A stretch of 64,000 nucleotides of DNA from Mitsuaria sp. GD03876 (GTDB lineage: Bacteria; Pseudomonadota; Gammaproteobacteria; Burkholderiales; Burkholderiaceae_C). How positions within the stretch are numbered: position 1 is the stretch's first letter; each line of letters starts with the position of its first letter. Below, one piece after another: positions 36,711 through 44,895 of this stretch. The position numbers were made by a program, and so were the translations under genes. The stretch is from the NCBI RefSeq assembly GCF_029840635.1, contig NZ_JAOCCU010000026.1, forward strand, positions 1 through 64,000, read 5' to 3'. The notes under the pieces are model-generated. The model saw nothing but the letters and a program-made list of their open reading frames with translations, was not told the DNA's origin and searched no databases.

Positions 36711-37973
36711 TCAGGCGGACGTGCCGTGGAGCGCCGGATGCGGGACGGGCGGTGCGGCGGCATCGCGCAGGAACAGCCAGTTCACCAGGCCGCCCAGCGC
36801 GGTCAGCGCCGCCAGCCCGACGATGAAGGGCTGGTAGCTGCCCCACAGGTCGTGGCTGAGCGCGCCCAGCTGCACCGAGGCGAACGCGCCGAGTTGGTGC
36901 GCCAGGAACAGGAACCCGAAGGCCTGCCCCTTGATCGCGGCGCCGTAGCGCTCCATGCAGAACATCGAGGTCAGCACGACGGTGCCCAGGTAGGTCGCGC
37001 CGAACAGCACGGCGAAGCCCAGCGTTCTCATGTCCTGCGACGCGCCCAGGAGCAGCAGCACCGCGCAGGCCCGCAGCAGGTAGAACGCGCCCAGCAGGCC
37101 GCGCTTGGACAGCCGGATCGCCAGCCAGCCGGTCAGCAGGCCGCTGATCAGTTCCAGCACGCCGAGCAGGCTCAGGCTCAGGCCCATCAGCGCGCGCGGC
37201 GCGCCCTGGTCCTGCCAGAACGCGACCAGGTGGACATCGATGAAGGCCATGCTGGCGCCGCAGCCCATGAAGCCGATCGCCAGCGCGTAGAAGCCGGGAT
37301 CGCGCCGCAGCGTGGCCCAGGCGCGCGGCTTGGGCGCGGCGGTGCCGGACGTTGCCGCCGATGCCGGGGCGTCGAGGCCGGCCGCCCGGGACTTGGCCGC
37401 GGCGAACCAGGCCAGCCCCGCCAGCGGCAGCGCGAGGAAGGCGCCGGTCAGCACGAAGGTGGTTTCCCACGGCACCTGCGGCGCCAGCCACAGCCAGAAC
37501 GGCGACAGCACGATGAAGCTGATCGCGGTGCCGTTGGTGACCACCGCGTAGGCCAGGCCGGACTTCTTCTGCTCGAAGAGCCGGTCCACTAGCACGCCCA
37601 TCGGCACGTAGGTCATCGCCGCCAGTCCGAAGGCCGCCAGCAGCCCGTAGCCGAGGACGAAGACCGGCAGCGAGCGGTCGAACACGCTCGCGCCCGCCAG
37701 GGCCGCGCCGGCGGCCAGGCAGCCGATCACCACGGTGCGCAGCGGGCCGTGGCGGTCGCTCAACGCGCCCACCAGCGGCGACACCAGTCCGGTGACCAGC
37801 ATGAAGACCGAGCCCGACCAGGCGAAGTCCGCGCGACCGCGGCCGAAGTGGGCGGCGAGGTCGGCGAAGTAGACCTGGTAGACGCTCTTGATGCTGGTGG
37901 AGAAGAACATCACCAGGAAGCCCACCGCCACGAGGCGGTAGACCAGGCCGCGGCTGGGCAGGGACGCGCTCAT
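36711..37973 (-). CDS. MFS transporter (12 helices)
   Basis: A 420-residue major facilitator with 12 predicted helices and a central loop at about 200-230. The loop between helices 2 and 3 has the family signature in the form GALSDRHGP. Its ATG overlaps the stop of the haem-oxygenase-like gene (ATGA). The substrate is unknown; the context suggests export of the product of the neighbouring enzymes, or uptake of the substrate. Closest in style to the monocarboxylate/oxalate-type branch by its short N-terminus, but this is weak. Confidence 0.9.
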   Translation of the reverse strand: MSASLPSRGLVYRLVAVGFLVMFFSTSIKSVYQVYFADLAAHFGRGRADFAWSGSVFMLVTGLVSPLVGALSDRHGPLRTVVIGCLAAGAALAGASVFDRSLPVFVLGYGLLAAFGLAAMTYVPMGVLVDRLFEQKKSGLAYAVVTNGTAISFIVLSPFWLWLAPQVPWETTFVLTGAFLALPLAGLAWFAAAKSRAAGLDAPASAATSGTAAPKPRAWATLRRDPGFYALAIGFMGCGASMAFIDVHLVAFWQDQGAPRALMGLSLSLLGVLELISGLLTGWLAIRLSKRGLLGAFYLLRACAVLLLLGASQDMRTLGFAVLFGATYLGTVVLTSMFCMERYGAAIKGQAFGFLFLAHQLGAFASVQLGALSHDLWGSYQPFIVGLAALTALGGLVNWLFLRDAAAPPVPHPALHGTSA

Positions 37974-38728
37974 GCGGTCACCCCCGTCGCGTCGCGGCGC
38001 GCGGCCGGGCGGCAGTACGCGCGGTACATGCCGTCGTACATCGCGTAGAACAGCCGGCAGGTGTGGTCCACCGCGTGCAGCGCCTCCTGCTGCATCTGCT
38101 CGGTGGTGCACAGCTCGGCGACCAGGTTCAGTCCCTGCTCGACGTGGCCGACGTCCTCCGCCTGGTGGACGGAGAAGAACAGCAGGTCCTTCTCCGTCAG
38201 CCCGTAGGCCTTGCCCAGCAGCTCGTGGCGCGCCTCGCCGGCCTTCACCTCGAGGTTCTGGCCCTCGCTGGCGATCATCACCGCGGCGGCGGCCACGTGG
38301 TACCGGGCGCGGTCGCGCACCGCGAGCAGCCGGTACTCGATCAGGTCATGCGTCGCCGGCAGGGGCCGCGCGGCGTCGCGCTGCTCGTCGCCGATGCCCA
38401 GCGCGCGGATGAAGTCCTGCATCAGCGTCACGTGGTTGTCCGTCCTGGAGAGCCGGCCGGTCTCCTCCTCGTAGACGTTGATCAGCAGGCCGCGCTTGAA
38501 CTTGGGCAGGGGGCAGTAGAAGAACAGGTGCTCGACGTAGTCCAGGAAGTGCTTCGTCAGCTGGTAGCCCTGCAGGGCGACCTGGCGCAGCAACTCGATG
38601 TCCCGCTTCCGCGGGTCCATCAGCGGCTCGAAGATCGGATGCGACAGCGTCAGGTGGCTGTTGAGCAGCGATCGCAGCTGCTCCTTGAAGACGGCCTTGG
38701 GTTGCAGCACGGTGCGGGGTCCTTTCAT
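37970..38728 (-). CDS. Haem-oxygenase-like di-iron oxidase (HDO) superfamily protein
   Basis: A 252-residue helical protein of the iron-containing redox enzyme/PqqC-TenA-like fold. All six expected metal ligands can be placed: a Glu in the EEETG run (87-89), His99 (DNH), Glu155 (IASEG), His188, Asp192 (or Glu191) and His195 in HQAEDVGH. This is the pattern of UndA, BesC and SznF-type HDO enzymes, which use O2 to fragment or N-oxidise amino acids or fatty acids. It starts 2 bases after the GNAT stop and overlaps the MFS start, so all are co-translated. The substrate is not known, but pairing with a Cys/Met-type PLP enzyme recalls the BesB/BesC pair. Confidence 0.85.
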   Translation of the reverse strand: MKGPRTVLQPKAVFKEQLRSLLNSHLTLSHPIFEPLMDPRKRDIELLRQVALQGYQLTKHFLDYVEHLFFYCPLPKFKRGLLINVYEEETGRLSRTDNHVTLMQDFIRALGIGDEQRDAARPLPATHDLIEYRLLAVRDRARYHVAAAAVMIASEGQNLEVKAGEARHELLGKAYGLTEKDLLFFSVHQAEDVGHVEQGLNLVAELCTTEQMQQEALHAVDHTCRLFYAMYDGMYRAYCRPAARRDATGVTA

Positions 38729-38730
38729 GG

Positions 38731-39300
38731 TCAATGGATCGGGGCGCCGTCGACGCGCTGGCGCAGCGATCGCACCGCCTGCGCCATGAAGTGGCCGCGA
38801 TGGACCGCGCCGTCGGTGCGGGCGTAGTCGTCGAGGACGCCGTAGGTCTCGAAGCCGAAGAACTGCCACAGGCGATGCGCCCGGGTGTTCTCGCGCACGT
38901 CGAGCACCAGTTGCTCGACGCCCAGGCGCTCGGCGCGCCGGGTGATCTCCCGGAAGGCGAGCTGCACGAAGCGCAGGCCGCGGAAGTCCGGATGCACGAC
39001 GCCCTTGGCCAGCTCGGCGCGGTGGCGGCAGTTGGCCATGGCGTTCAGGTGCAGCAGGGCCATGAAGGCGGGCCGGCCGTCGACGTGGCCCAGCAGCAGG
39101 TGGGTGCGGCCCGAGGCGAGGCCGTCGCGCAGGCCGGCAATAAACTGGACTTGCTGGTGCGGCGTCAGCGCGCGCTCGTAGCCTAGGGTGCCGCCGTCGG
39201 CCACGGTGCTGTTCACCAGTTCCACGATCTGCCCCGCGATGCGGGCATCGATCACCTCGATCCAGTAATAACTGGCGATGAATGGCAGTTCTGTGTGCAT
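38731..39300 (-). CDS. GNAT-family N-acetyltransferase
   Basis: A 189-residue acetyltransferase. The acetyl-CoA-binding region is VVHPDFRGLRFVQLAF, where the usual R-x-x-G-x-G/A motif is degenerate (RGLRF), and a VLDVRENTRAHRLWQFFGF segment matches motif B. The ATG 39300 has a strong GGAGGA ribosome site, and this is the first gene of the four- or five-gene operon. A likely role is acetylation of an amino-acid intermediate or self-protection. It is divergent from a GlxA-type regulator across 135 bp. Confidence 0.87.
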   Translation of the reverse strand: MHTELPFIASYYWIEVIDARIAGQIVELVNSTVADGGTLGYERALTPHQQVQFIAGLRDGLASGRTHLLLGHVDGRPAFMALLHLNAMANCRHRAELAKGVVHPDFRGLRFVQLAFREITRRAERLGVEQLVLDVRENTRAHRLWQFFGFETYGVLDDYARTDGAVHRGHFMAQAVRSLRQRVDGAPIH

Positions 39301-39324
39301 GCTTCCTCCTCCCCCGCAATCCTT

Positions 39325-39341
39325 GTTAAAGCCAGATTAAC
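39325..39341. promoter_or_regulatory. Inverted repeat GTTAA-N7-TTAAC in the divergent promoter region
   Basis: GTTAA and TTAAC are perfect inverted arms 7 bases apart, in an unusually A/T-rich stretch between the GNAT operon and the GlxA-type regulator gene. It lies 25 bases before the GNAT start codon, where a repressor or activator dimer would act. It is a candidate binding site of the adjacent regulator; there is no experimental support. Confidence 0.45.
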
Positions 39342-39435
39342 GAGGGCCCCGCGTGCTGCACAGCAACAAAGGCGCTCAGAACGACAAAAAACCGGACATG
39401 ATCGGGGAGGGCAAATCCCGAGGAGCCGGCCGGCG

Positions 39436-40452
39436 ATGAAGAGCGTCTATTTCCTGATGATCCCGTCGACGCACCTGCTCGACCTGGCGGGGCCGCTGCA
39501 GGTCATCCACTCGGTGGGCGAGGTCGGGGCCGGCACGGTGGAGCTGCGCTGCATCGGGCCGGAGGTCTCGGTCGGCGCGTTCCAGCCGCTGACGCTGACC
39601 GACATCCGTCCGTTGCCGCGCGTGTTGCCGCCGGACTCGGTACTGTTCGTCATCGGCAGCAAGCTGACGCCGGCGCTGATGCGTTCGCCCGCGTGGCGCA
39701 AGTCGGTCGACTGGCTGGCCCGGCTGCACCGCGACCGGCCCGCTGGGCTGCGGATCTGCGGCGTGTGCTCGGGTACCTTCCTGCTGGCGGATGCCGGCCT
39801 GCTGGACGGGCGGCTGTGCACGACGCACCACCGCTTCATCCCGCGGCTGCGCGCGGCGAGCCCGACCGCGACGGTGCTGGAGAACCGCGTGTTCGTCGAG
39901 GACGGCGACCTGCTGACCTCGGCGGGGGTGACGTCGGGGATCGACCTGGCGCTGCACCTGGTGTCGCAGGCCTTCGGGGAGGACGTGGCCATCCAGGTCG
40001 CGCGGGAGAACGTGGTGAGCTTCCGGCGCTTCGGCGCCGATCCGGCGTTGTCGGCGGCGACGCGCTACCGCTCGCATTGCAACCAGCGCATCCACGCGGT
40101 GCAGGACACGATCGCGGGCCGGCTGGACGACCGGGTCACGATCGACGACCTGGCCGCGCAGGCGGGGGTGAGCGGCCGTCATTTGGCCCGGTTGTTCCTG
40201 GCGGAGACGGGGGTGAGCATCAAGCAGTACCAGATCGCGCTGCGGATGGACCTGGCGCGACGGCTGATGACGAGTTCGCGGCTGTCGCTGGAGAACATCG
40301 CCGCCGCCTGCGGCTACAGCAGCGTGCAGGCCTTCCGCGCGAACTGGAACAAGCACGAGCGGGTGCCGCCCTCGCTGCTGCGCCGGGGCGAGCCGGATCC
40401 GCAGCGCCGCGAGGGCGCCGGCGAGACAGCCGGCGCGCGGGTACCCGGTTAG
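39436..40452 (+). CDS. GlxA-type AraC-family regulator with DJ-1/PfpI domain
   Basis: A 338-residue regulator: an N-terminal DJ-1/PfpI glutaminase-like domain (about 1-170, with the nucleophile-elbow Cys in GVCSGTFLLADAG) and a C-terminal AraC double helix-turn-helix (about 230-325, with the second motif AACGYSSVQAFRANW). Family members such as ArgR, GbdR and CdhR sense amino acids or amines. ATG 39436 follows GAGGAGCC. It is divergent from the GNAT/HDO/MFS/PLP operon and is its likely regulator. The last codons overlap a small antisense gene. Confidence 0.9.
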   Translation: MKSVYFLMIPSTHLLDLAGPLQVIHSVGEVGAGTVELRCIGPEVSVGAFQPLTLTDIRPLPRVLPPDSVLFVIGSKLTPALMRSPAWRKSVDWLARLHRDRPAGLRICGVCSGTFLLADAGLLDGRLCTTHHRFIPRLRAASPTATVLENRVFVEDGDLLTSAGVTSGIDLALHLVSQAFGEDVAIQVARENVVSFRRFGADPALSAATRYRSHCNQRIHAVQDTIAGRLDDRVTIDDLAAQAGVSGRHLARLFLAETGVSIKQYQIALRMDLARRLMTSSRLSLENIAAACGYSSVQAFRANWNKHERVPPSLLRRGEPDPQRREGAGETAGARVPG

Positions 40453-40592
40453 TCCTTCCAGCGATTCAGCAACCAGCGCAGCAGGACGGCGGCCGCGATG
40501 CCGCCCAGCATCACGCGCGCACGGTGCGTCGAATTGGCGGCGGCGAGCGCCACCGCGAAGAGGAAGCAGGTGAGGACAAGGTCTCTGTTCAT
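40449..40592 (-). CDS. Small two-helix membrane protein (47 aa)
   Basis: A 47-residue frame opposite the intergenic space between the GlxA-type regulator and nadB. It reads MNRDLVLTCFLFAVALAAAN, a short basic turn (STHRARV), a second hydrophobic helix and a basic WLLNRWKD tail. Positive-inside charge distribution and a clean stop support a real small protein. The ribosome site is weak. Its stop overlaps the regulator's stop from the other strand (40449-40452). Confidence 0.5.
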   Translation of the reverse strand: MNRDLVLTCFLFAVALAAANSTHRARVMLGGIAAAVLLRWLLNRWKD

Positions 40593-40646
40593 CGCGACGT
40601 GGGTGGCCGGGCGTCGGATCGGCGGTTCGATGAGCAGGTGGCCTCG

Positions 40647-40679
40647 CGGAACCGCCGGGTTCCGTTCTCTCCTTAGAAT
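40647..40679 (+). promoter_or_regulatory. nadB promoter with overlapping inverted repeat
   Basis: CGGAACC-GCCG-GGTTCCG (40647-40664) is a perfect 7-bp inverted repeat, directly followed by a TAGAAT -10-like box (40674-40679), 38 bases before the nadB start. The repeat covers the expected -35 region, the position of a repressor site. NAD synthesis genes are commonly repressed by nicotinate-sensing regulators, but the sequence does not match a site I know. Confidence 0.4.
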
Positions 40680-40717
40680 CCCCGACTCCCAAGCGATGAC
40701 GCCCCGATGACCGGGCG

Positions 40718-42337
40718 ATGACGATGACAGCAGCTGTTCGGACCGACGCGGCGCGGGCGCCGGTGGTGATCGTGGGTGCCGGCCTGGCCGGATTGACGGT
40801 GGCGTTGCACCTGGCGGACCGGGTGCCGGTGATCGTGCTGGCCAAGCGCGAGTTGACCGAGGCCGCCACTGCCTGGGCGCAAGGCGGCATCGTCGGCGTG
40901 CTGGGCTCCGACGACAGCATCGACAGTCATGTCCGCGACACGCAGGAAGCCGGCGCCGGCCTCGTCGACGAGGCCACCGCCCGCTACATCGCCGAACGCA
41001 GCGCCGAGGCCGTCGGCTGGCTCGTCGACCAGGGCGTGCCCTTCACCCCCGACGAGCAGGGCCCGCTGGGCCTGCACCTGACCCGCGAGGGCGGCCACGC
41101 CGTGCGCCGCATCGCCCACGCCGCCGACGCCACCGGCAAGGCGATCCACGACGCGCTGCTGGCCAAGGCCCGCGCGCATCCCAACATCGAGCTGCGCCAG
41201 CGCTGGATGGCGCTGGACCTGATCACCTCGCGCCACGTGCAGCGCGAGGAACCGTCGCGCTGCTACGGCGTCTACGCGCTGGACATGGACGCGCAGCGGG
41301 TCGAGGCCATCGCCACGCGCGCGGTCGTCATGGCCACCGGCGGCGCCGGCAAGGTCTATCGCTACACGACCAATCCGGACACCTCCACCGGCGACGGCAT
41401 CGCGATGGCCTGGCGCGCGGGCTGCCGTGTCGCCAACATGGAATTCATCCAGTTCCACCCGACCTGCCTGTACCACCCGCAGGAACGCAGCTTCCTGATC
41501 ACGGAGGCGCTGCGCGGCGAGGGCGGTCACCTGAAGCTGCCGGACGGCACCCGCTTCATGGCCGCGCACGACGAGCGGCTCGAGCTCGCGCCCCGCGATG
41601 TCGTCGCCCGCGCGATCGACTTCGAGATGAAGAAACACGGCCTGGACCATGTGTGGCTCGACGCCACGCACCTGGGCGAGGCCTTCCTGAAGGAACACTT
41701 CCCGACGATCCACGCGCGCTGCCTGGCCCTGGGCATCGACATCGCGCGCCAGCCGATCCCGGTCGTGCCCGCCGTCCACTTCACCTGCGGCGGCGTCGTG
41801 TCGGACCTGCGCGGCCGCGCCGACCTGCCCGGCCTGCACGCCGTCGGCGAGACCGCCTACACCGGCCTGCACGGCGCGAACCGGCTGGCCAGCAACTCGC
41901 TGCTGGAGTGCGTGGTGCTCGGCCGCAGCTGCGCCACCGACATCCTCGAGCAGCCCGAGCCGGACCCCGCGCCGCTGCCCGCCTGGGACGAGAGCCAGGT
42001 CGAGGACGCGGACGAGCAGGTCGTCATCGCCCACAACTGGGACGAGCTGCGGCTGCTGATGTGGAACTACGTCGGCATCGTGCGCACGACCAAGCGGCTC
42101 GAACGCGCGCTGCACCGCATCGACCTGCTGCGCGCCGAGATCGACGACTACTACGCCAACTTCCGCGTCAGCCGCGACCTGCTGGAGCTGCGCAACCTGG
42201 TTGATTGCGCCGAGCTCATCGTGCGTTCGGCGCTGCTGCGGCACGAGAGCCGCGGGCTGCACTACAGCCGCGACTACCCGCGCACGCTGCCGGCCAGCCT
42301 GCCCACGGTGCTGGTGCGCAACGGCAACGCGCGCTGA
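40718..42337 (+). CDS. nadB: L-aspartate oxidase (NadB)
   Basis: A 539-residue FAD enzyme that oxidises aspartate to iminoaspartate, the first step of de novo NAD synthesis. The dinucleotide-binding VVIVGAGLAGLTVA lies at the N-terminus; TAWAQGGI, the MATGGAGKVY and the EFIQFHPT and RGEGG motifs distinguish it from fumarate/succinate subunits. A conserved C-terminal helical domain completes it. The start is ATG 40718; an in-frame ATG two codons on is equally possible. nadA lies nearby but on the opposite strand, with a ComFB-like gene between. Confidence 0.96.
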   Translation: MTMTAAVRTDAARAPVVIVGAGLAGLTVALHLADRVPVIVLAKRELTEAATAWAQGGIVGVLGSDDSIDSHVRDTQEAGAGLVDEATARYIAERSAEAVGWLVDQGVPFTPDEQGPLGLHLTREGGHAVRRIAHAADATGKAIHDALLAKARAHPNIELRQRWMALDLITSRHVQREEPSRCYGVYALDMDAQRVEAIATRAVVMATGGAGKVYRYTTNPDTSTGDGIAMAWRAGCRVANMEFIQFHPTCLYHPQERSFLITEALRGEGGHLKLPDGTRFMAAHDERLELAPRDVVARAIDFEMKKHGLDHVWLDATHLGEAFLKEHFPTIHARCLALGIDIARQPIPVVPAVHFTCGGVVSDLRGRADLPGLHAVGETAYTGLHGANRLASNSLLECVVLGRSCATDILEQPEPDPAPLPAWDESQVEDADEQVVIAHNWDELRLLMWNYVGIVRTTKRLERALHRIDLLRAEIDDYYANFRVSRDLLELRNLVDCAELIVRSALLRHESRGLHYSRDYPRTLPASLPTVLVRNGNAR

Positions 42338-42628
42338 TCAGCGCGGCTTGGCCCGCAGCGCCATGCGCGACTGCACGAAGGTGAAGGCGTAGCTGACCGC
42401 CTCCTTGATCGCGGCCTCGACGTCCTCGCGCTCCTGCTCGGTCAGGTAGAACGAGTAGTCGACCTCATGCCGGATGTAGCGCGGCGGCAGCCGGTTCAAC
42501 GCCACGCAGGCGATGTCGGCGAGCAGCTCGCCGTCGTTCTCCGATCCCGGGAGGTGCTCGTGCGCGTACGCCTGCACCGCCGCGATGACTTCGCGTTCGT
42601 GATGGTTGTAGAGCGAGGTGAAGTCCAT
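42338..42628 (-). CDS. ComFB-family (late competence) protein
   Basis: A 96-residue protein matching the ComFB family: an N-terminal NHHEREVIAAVQ helix, ELLADIACVALNRLPPRYI motif and a late EQEREDVEAAIKEAV region. Cyanobacterial ComFB proteins bind cyclic di-nucleotides and link to pili; in Proteobacteria the role is not settled. The stop abuts that of nadB (convergent), and the gene is preceded by the nadA terminator, so it has its own promoter. Confidence 0.8.
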   Translation of the reverse strand: MDFTSLYNHHEREVIAAVQAYAHEHLPGSENDGELLADIACVALNRLPPRYIRHEVDYSFYLTEQEREDVEAAIKEAVSYAFTFVQSRMALRAKPR

Positions 42629-42699
42629 GGGCGCGTCCTGCGGAAGAAGCCGGGATGACCGGGGGTGAACCACAGCATCGCGCGCGGGCGCCCAAATGA

Positions 42700-42734
42700 A
42701 AAGCCCCCGCGGACACTCGTTCACGCGGGGGGCT
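42700..42734 (-). terminator. Rho-independent terminator of nadA
   Basis: On the minus strand a stem AAGCCCCCCGCG / CGCGGGGGCTT with a 12-base loop (one bulge) is followed by a TTTTCATTT tract. It begins 17 bases after the nadA stop. Both the stem strength and the T-tract are typical. Confidence 0.85.
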
Positions 42735-42750
42735 TCGAGGGACCGGGGAC

Positions 42751-43866
42751 TCAGGCGGCGCCGATGCCCGGCACCAGCGCGCCCGCGGCGTGGGCGGCCT
42801 TGCGGGCCTTGAGCTGAGCGGTGAAGTCCAGCATGCGCTCGATGCACGACAGCGCCTGCGCCCGGGTCGGTTCCTCGACGAAGATCTCGCCGGTGCCGCG
42901 CTCCAGGCAGTCGACCAGGCCCTGCAGGCCGTTCATCGCCATCCACGGGCAGTGCGCGCAGCTCTTGCAGCTGGCGCTGTTGCCGGCGGTCGGCGCCTCG
43001 ATCAGCACCTTGTCCGGCGCCAGCTGGCGCATCGCGTGCAGGATGCCGTTGTCGGTGGCGACGACGTATTCGCGGGCCTTGCCCTCGACCACCGCCTTGA
43101 TCAGCGCCGAGGTCGAGCCCACGACGTCCGCCTGCGCCACGACCGAGGCCGGTGACTCCGGATGGACCAGGATCAGCGCGTCCGGATGCTGCTCGCGCAG
43201 CAGTTCCAGCTCCAGGCCCTTGAACTCGTCGTGCACGATGCAGGCGCCGTTCCACATCAGCATGTCGGCGCCGGTCTGCTCCTGGATGTAGCGGCCCAGG
43301 TGGCGGTCGGGCGCCCACAGGATCTTCTCGCCGCGGGCCTTGAGCTCGCTGACGATCTCCAGCGCGCAGGAACTCGTGACCATCCAGTCCGCCCGCGCCT
43401 TCACCGCCGCGCTGGTGTTGGCGTAGACGACGACCGTGCGGTCCGGATGCGCGTCGCAGAAGGCGGCGAACTCGTCGGCCGGGCAGCCCAGGTCCAGCGA
43501 GCAGGTCGCGTCCAGGTCCGGCATCAGCACGCGCTTTTCCGGGCTGAGGATCTTGGCGCTCTCGCCCATGAACTTCACGCCGGCGACGACCAGCGTCTGG
43601 GCCGCGTGATCGCGGCCGAAGCGGGCCATTTCGAGCGAATCGGAGACGATGCCGCCGGTTTCCTGCGCGAGGTCCTGCAGGTCGCCGTCGACGTAGTAGT
43701 GGGCGACCAGCACGGCCCCCTTGGCCTTGAGCAGTTCGGCCGCGCGGGCCTTGAGCTGTTGGCGCTGGCTGGGCGTCAGCGGTGCCGGCACCTTGGCCCA
43801 TGCGTGGGCGGTGCAGGTGGCGCCTTGCGCGTCCTGGCGGGCGAAGTCGTAGAGAACCTGTTCCAT
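42751..43866 (-). CDS. nadA: Quinolinate synthase (NadA)
   Basis: A 371-residue [4Fe-4S] enzyme that condenses iminoaspartate with dihydroxyacetone phosphate to quinolinate. Motifs include [14 protein letters not shown], the first cluster cysteine near residue 120 in [16 protein letters not shown], the HPE segment and the C-terminal [11 protein letters not shown]. It is full length. It starts only 12 bases after the stop of an AraC-family gene on the same strand, so it may share a transcript with it or have a promoter inside it. It ends in a strong terminator. With nadB it completes the aspartate route to NAD. Confidence 0.96.
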   Translation of the reverse strand: MEQVLYDFARQDAQGATCTAHAWAKVPAPLTPSQRQQLKARAAELLKAKGAVLVAHYYVDGDLQDLAQETGGIVSDSLEMARFGRDHAAQTLVVAGVKFMGESAKILSPEKRVLMPDLDATCSLDLGCPADEFAAFCDAHPDRTVVVYANTSAAVKARADWMVTSSCALEIVSELKARGEKILWAPDRHLGRYIQEQTGADMLMWNGACIVHDEFKGLELELLREQHPDALILVHPESPASVVAQADVVGSTSALIKAVVEGKAREYVVATDNGILHAMRQLAPDKVLIEAPTAGNSASCKSCAHCPWMAMNGLQGLVDCLERGTGEIFVEEPTRAQALSCIERMLDFTAQLKARKAAHAAGALVPGIGAA

Positions 43867-43878
43867 AGGGCGCGAATT

Positions 43879-44826
43879 CTAGGTCTGGCCGAAAAACCGG
43901 CTCGGCGGCATGCCCACCGTCCGGGTCACCATCGCGGTGAAGGCGCTGGCGCTCGCGTAGCCGAGTTCCGCGGCGATCAACTGCATCGGCTTGCGCTGCG
44001 CGGCCAGGCGCAGCGCCTCGGCCAGCAGCGCCTGCTGGCGCCACTGGGCGTAGCTGCTGCCCAGCTCCTGGCGGAAGAGCCGCGAGACGGTGCGCGCGCT
44101 GGCGCCGACCTCGGCCGCCCAGTCGTCCAGGCTGGCGTGGCGCATCGGCGCCGCGAGCACCGCCTCGCACAGCCGGCGCAGCCGCTTGTCGGTGGGCAGC
44201 GCCACGCCCAGCTGCAGGCTGCGGGCGCGGCCGATCTCGTCCAGGATCAGCCGGCCGATCCAGACCTCGCGCTCGAGCACGGCATCGCCGTTCTGCGGAT
44301 CGTCCAGCGCCAACTGCACCACCAGCTCGCGCAGCAGCGGCGAGACCTCCAGCACGCGGTTCTCGAGCCAGACCGCGGCGCCGTCACCATCGCCGCCCCG
44401 CGTCGCCGGCGGCCGCAGCAGGTAGAGCGTGCGCAGCTCGCAGCGCTCGACGGCGGTGACCGCGTGGACCACGCCGGCCGGGATCCACACGGCGCGCGAG
44501 GGCGGGACCAGGAAGGTCGCCCGGTCGGTGCTGACGCGCACCACGCCCGAGACCGAGAACACCAGCTGTCCCCAGGTGTGGAAATGCGCCTGGATGTCCA
44601 TGTTCCCGTCCATCGAGCGGGACTTGGCGCGCACCGGCCGCTGCTCGCTGGGGGCGTAGCGGCGCGGGTCCAGCGGCGGCACGCTGGCGCGGCCGGGCAC
44701 GAGGCCGTCGCGAGACGGCACCAGCTTGCGCGGGCGGATCGGCGCGGGACGGCAGGTGGCGCCGGCGGGGCCGGGGGCGGAAGCGGAGGAGGGCGAGGGC
44801 GAGGGCGAGGGCGAGGCGCGGGCCAT
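43879..44826 (-). CDS. AraC-family regulator with cupin domain (NimR-like)
   Basis: A 315-residue regulator with a Pro/Ser-rich N-terminal lead (1-60), a cupin-like sensor domain with HFHTWGQLVFSVSG, and a C-terminal AraC DNA-binding domain (ELGYASASAFTAMVTR). Divergent from an MFS efflux gene across 69 bp. NimR in E. coli has the same organisation and regulates an adjacent MFS exporter, so this is a likely local regulator of the pump. It ends 12 bases before nadA. Confidence 0.88.
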   Translation of the reverse strand: MARASPSPSPSPSSASAPGPAGATCRPAPIRPRKLVPSRDGLVPGRASVPPLDPRRYAPSEQRPVRAKSRSMDGNMDIQAHFHTWGQLVFSVSGVVRVSTDRATFLVPPSRAVWIPAGVVHAVTAVERCELRTLYLLRPPATRGGDGDGAAVWLENRVLEVSPLLRELVVQLALDDPQNGDAVLEREVWIGRLILDEIGRARSLQLGVALPTDKRLRRLCEAVLAAPMRHASLDDWAAEVGASARTVSRLFRQELGSSYAQWRQQALLAEALRLAAQRKPMQLIAAELGYASASAFTAMVTRTVGMPPSRFFGQT

Positions 44827-44895
44827 GGCTGGAACTCGACAGAAGTTGTCCGGCTATCGTAATTCCGACGCCGAGGCCCTGTCACCATTCCGGCC

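Noticed and set aside
44827-44895. Operator dyad in the AraC/MFS gap
   Set aside because: GTCCGG and CCGAC form only an imperfect dyad; not strong enough to list.
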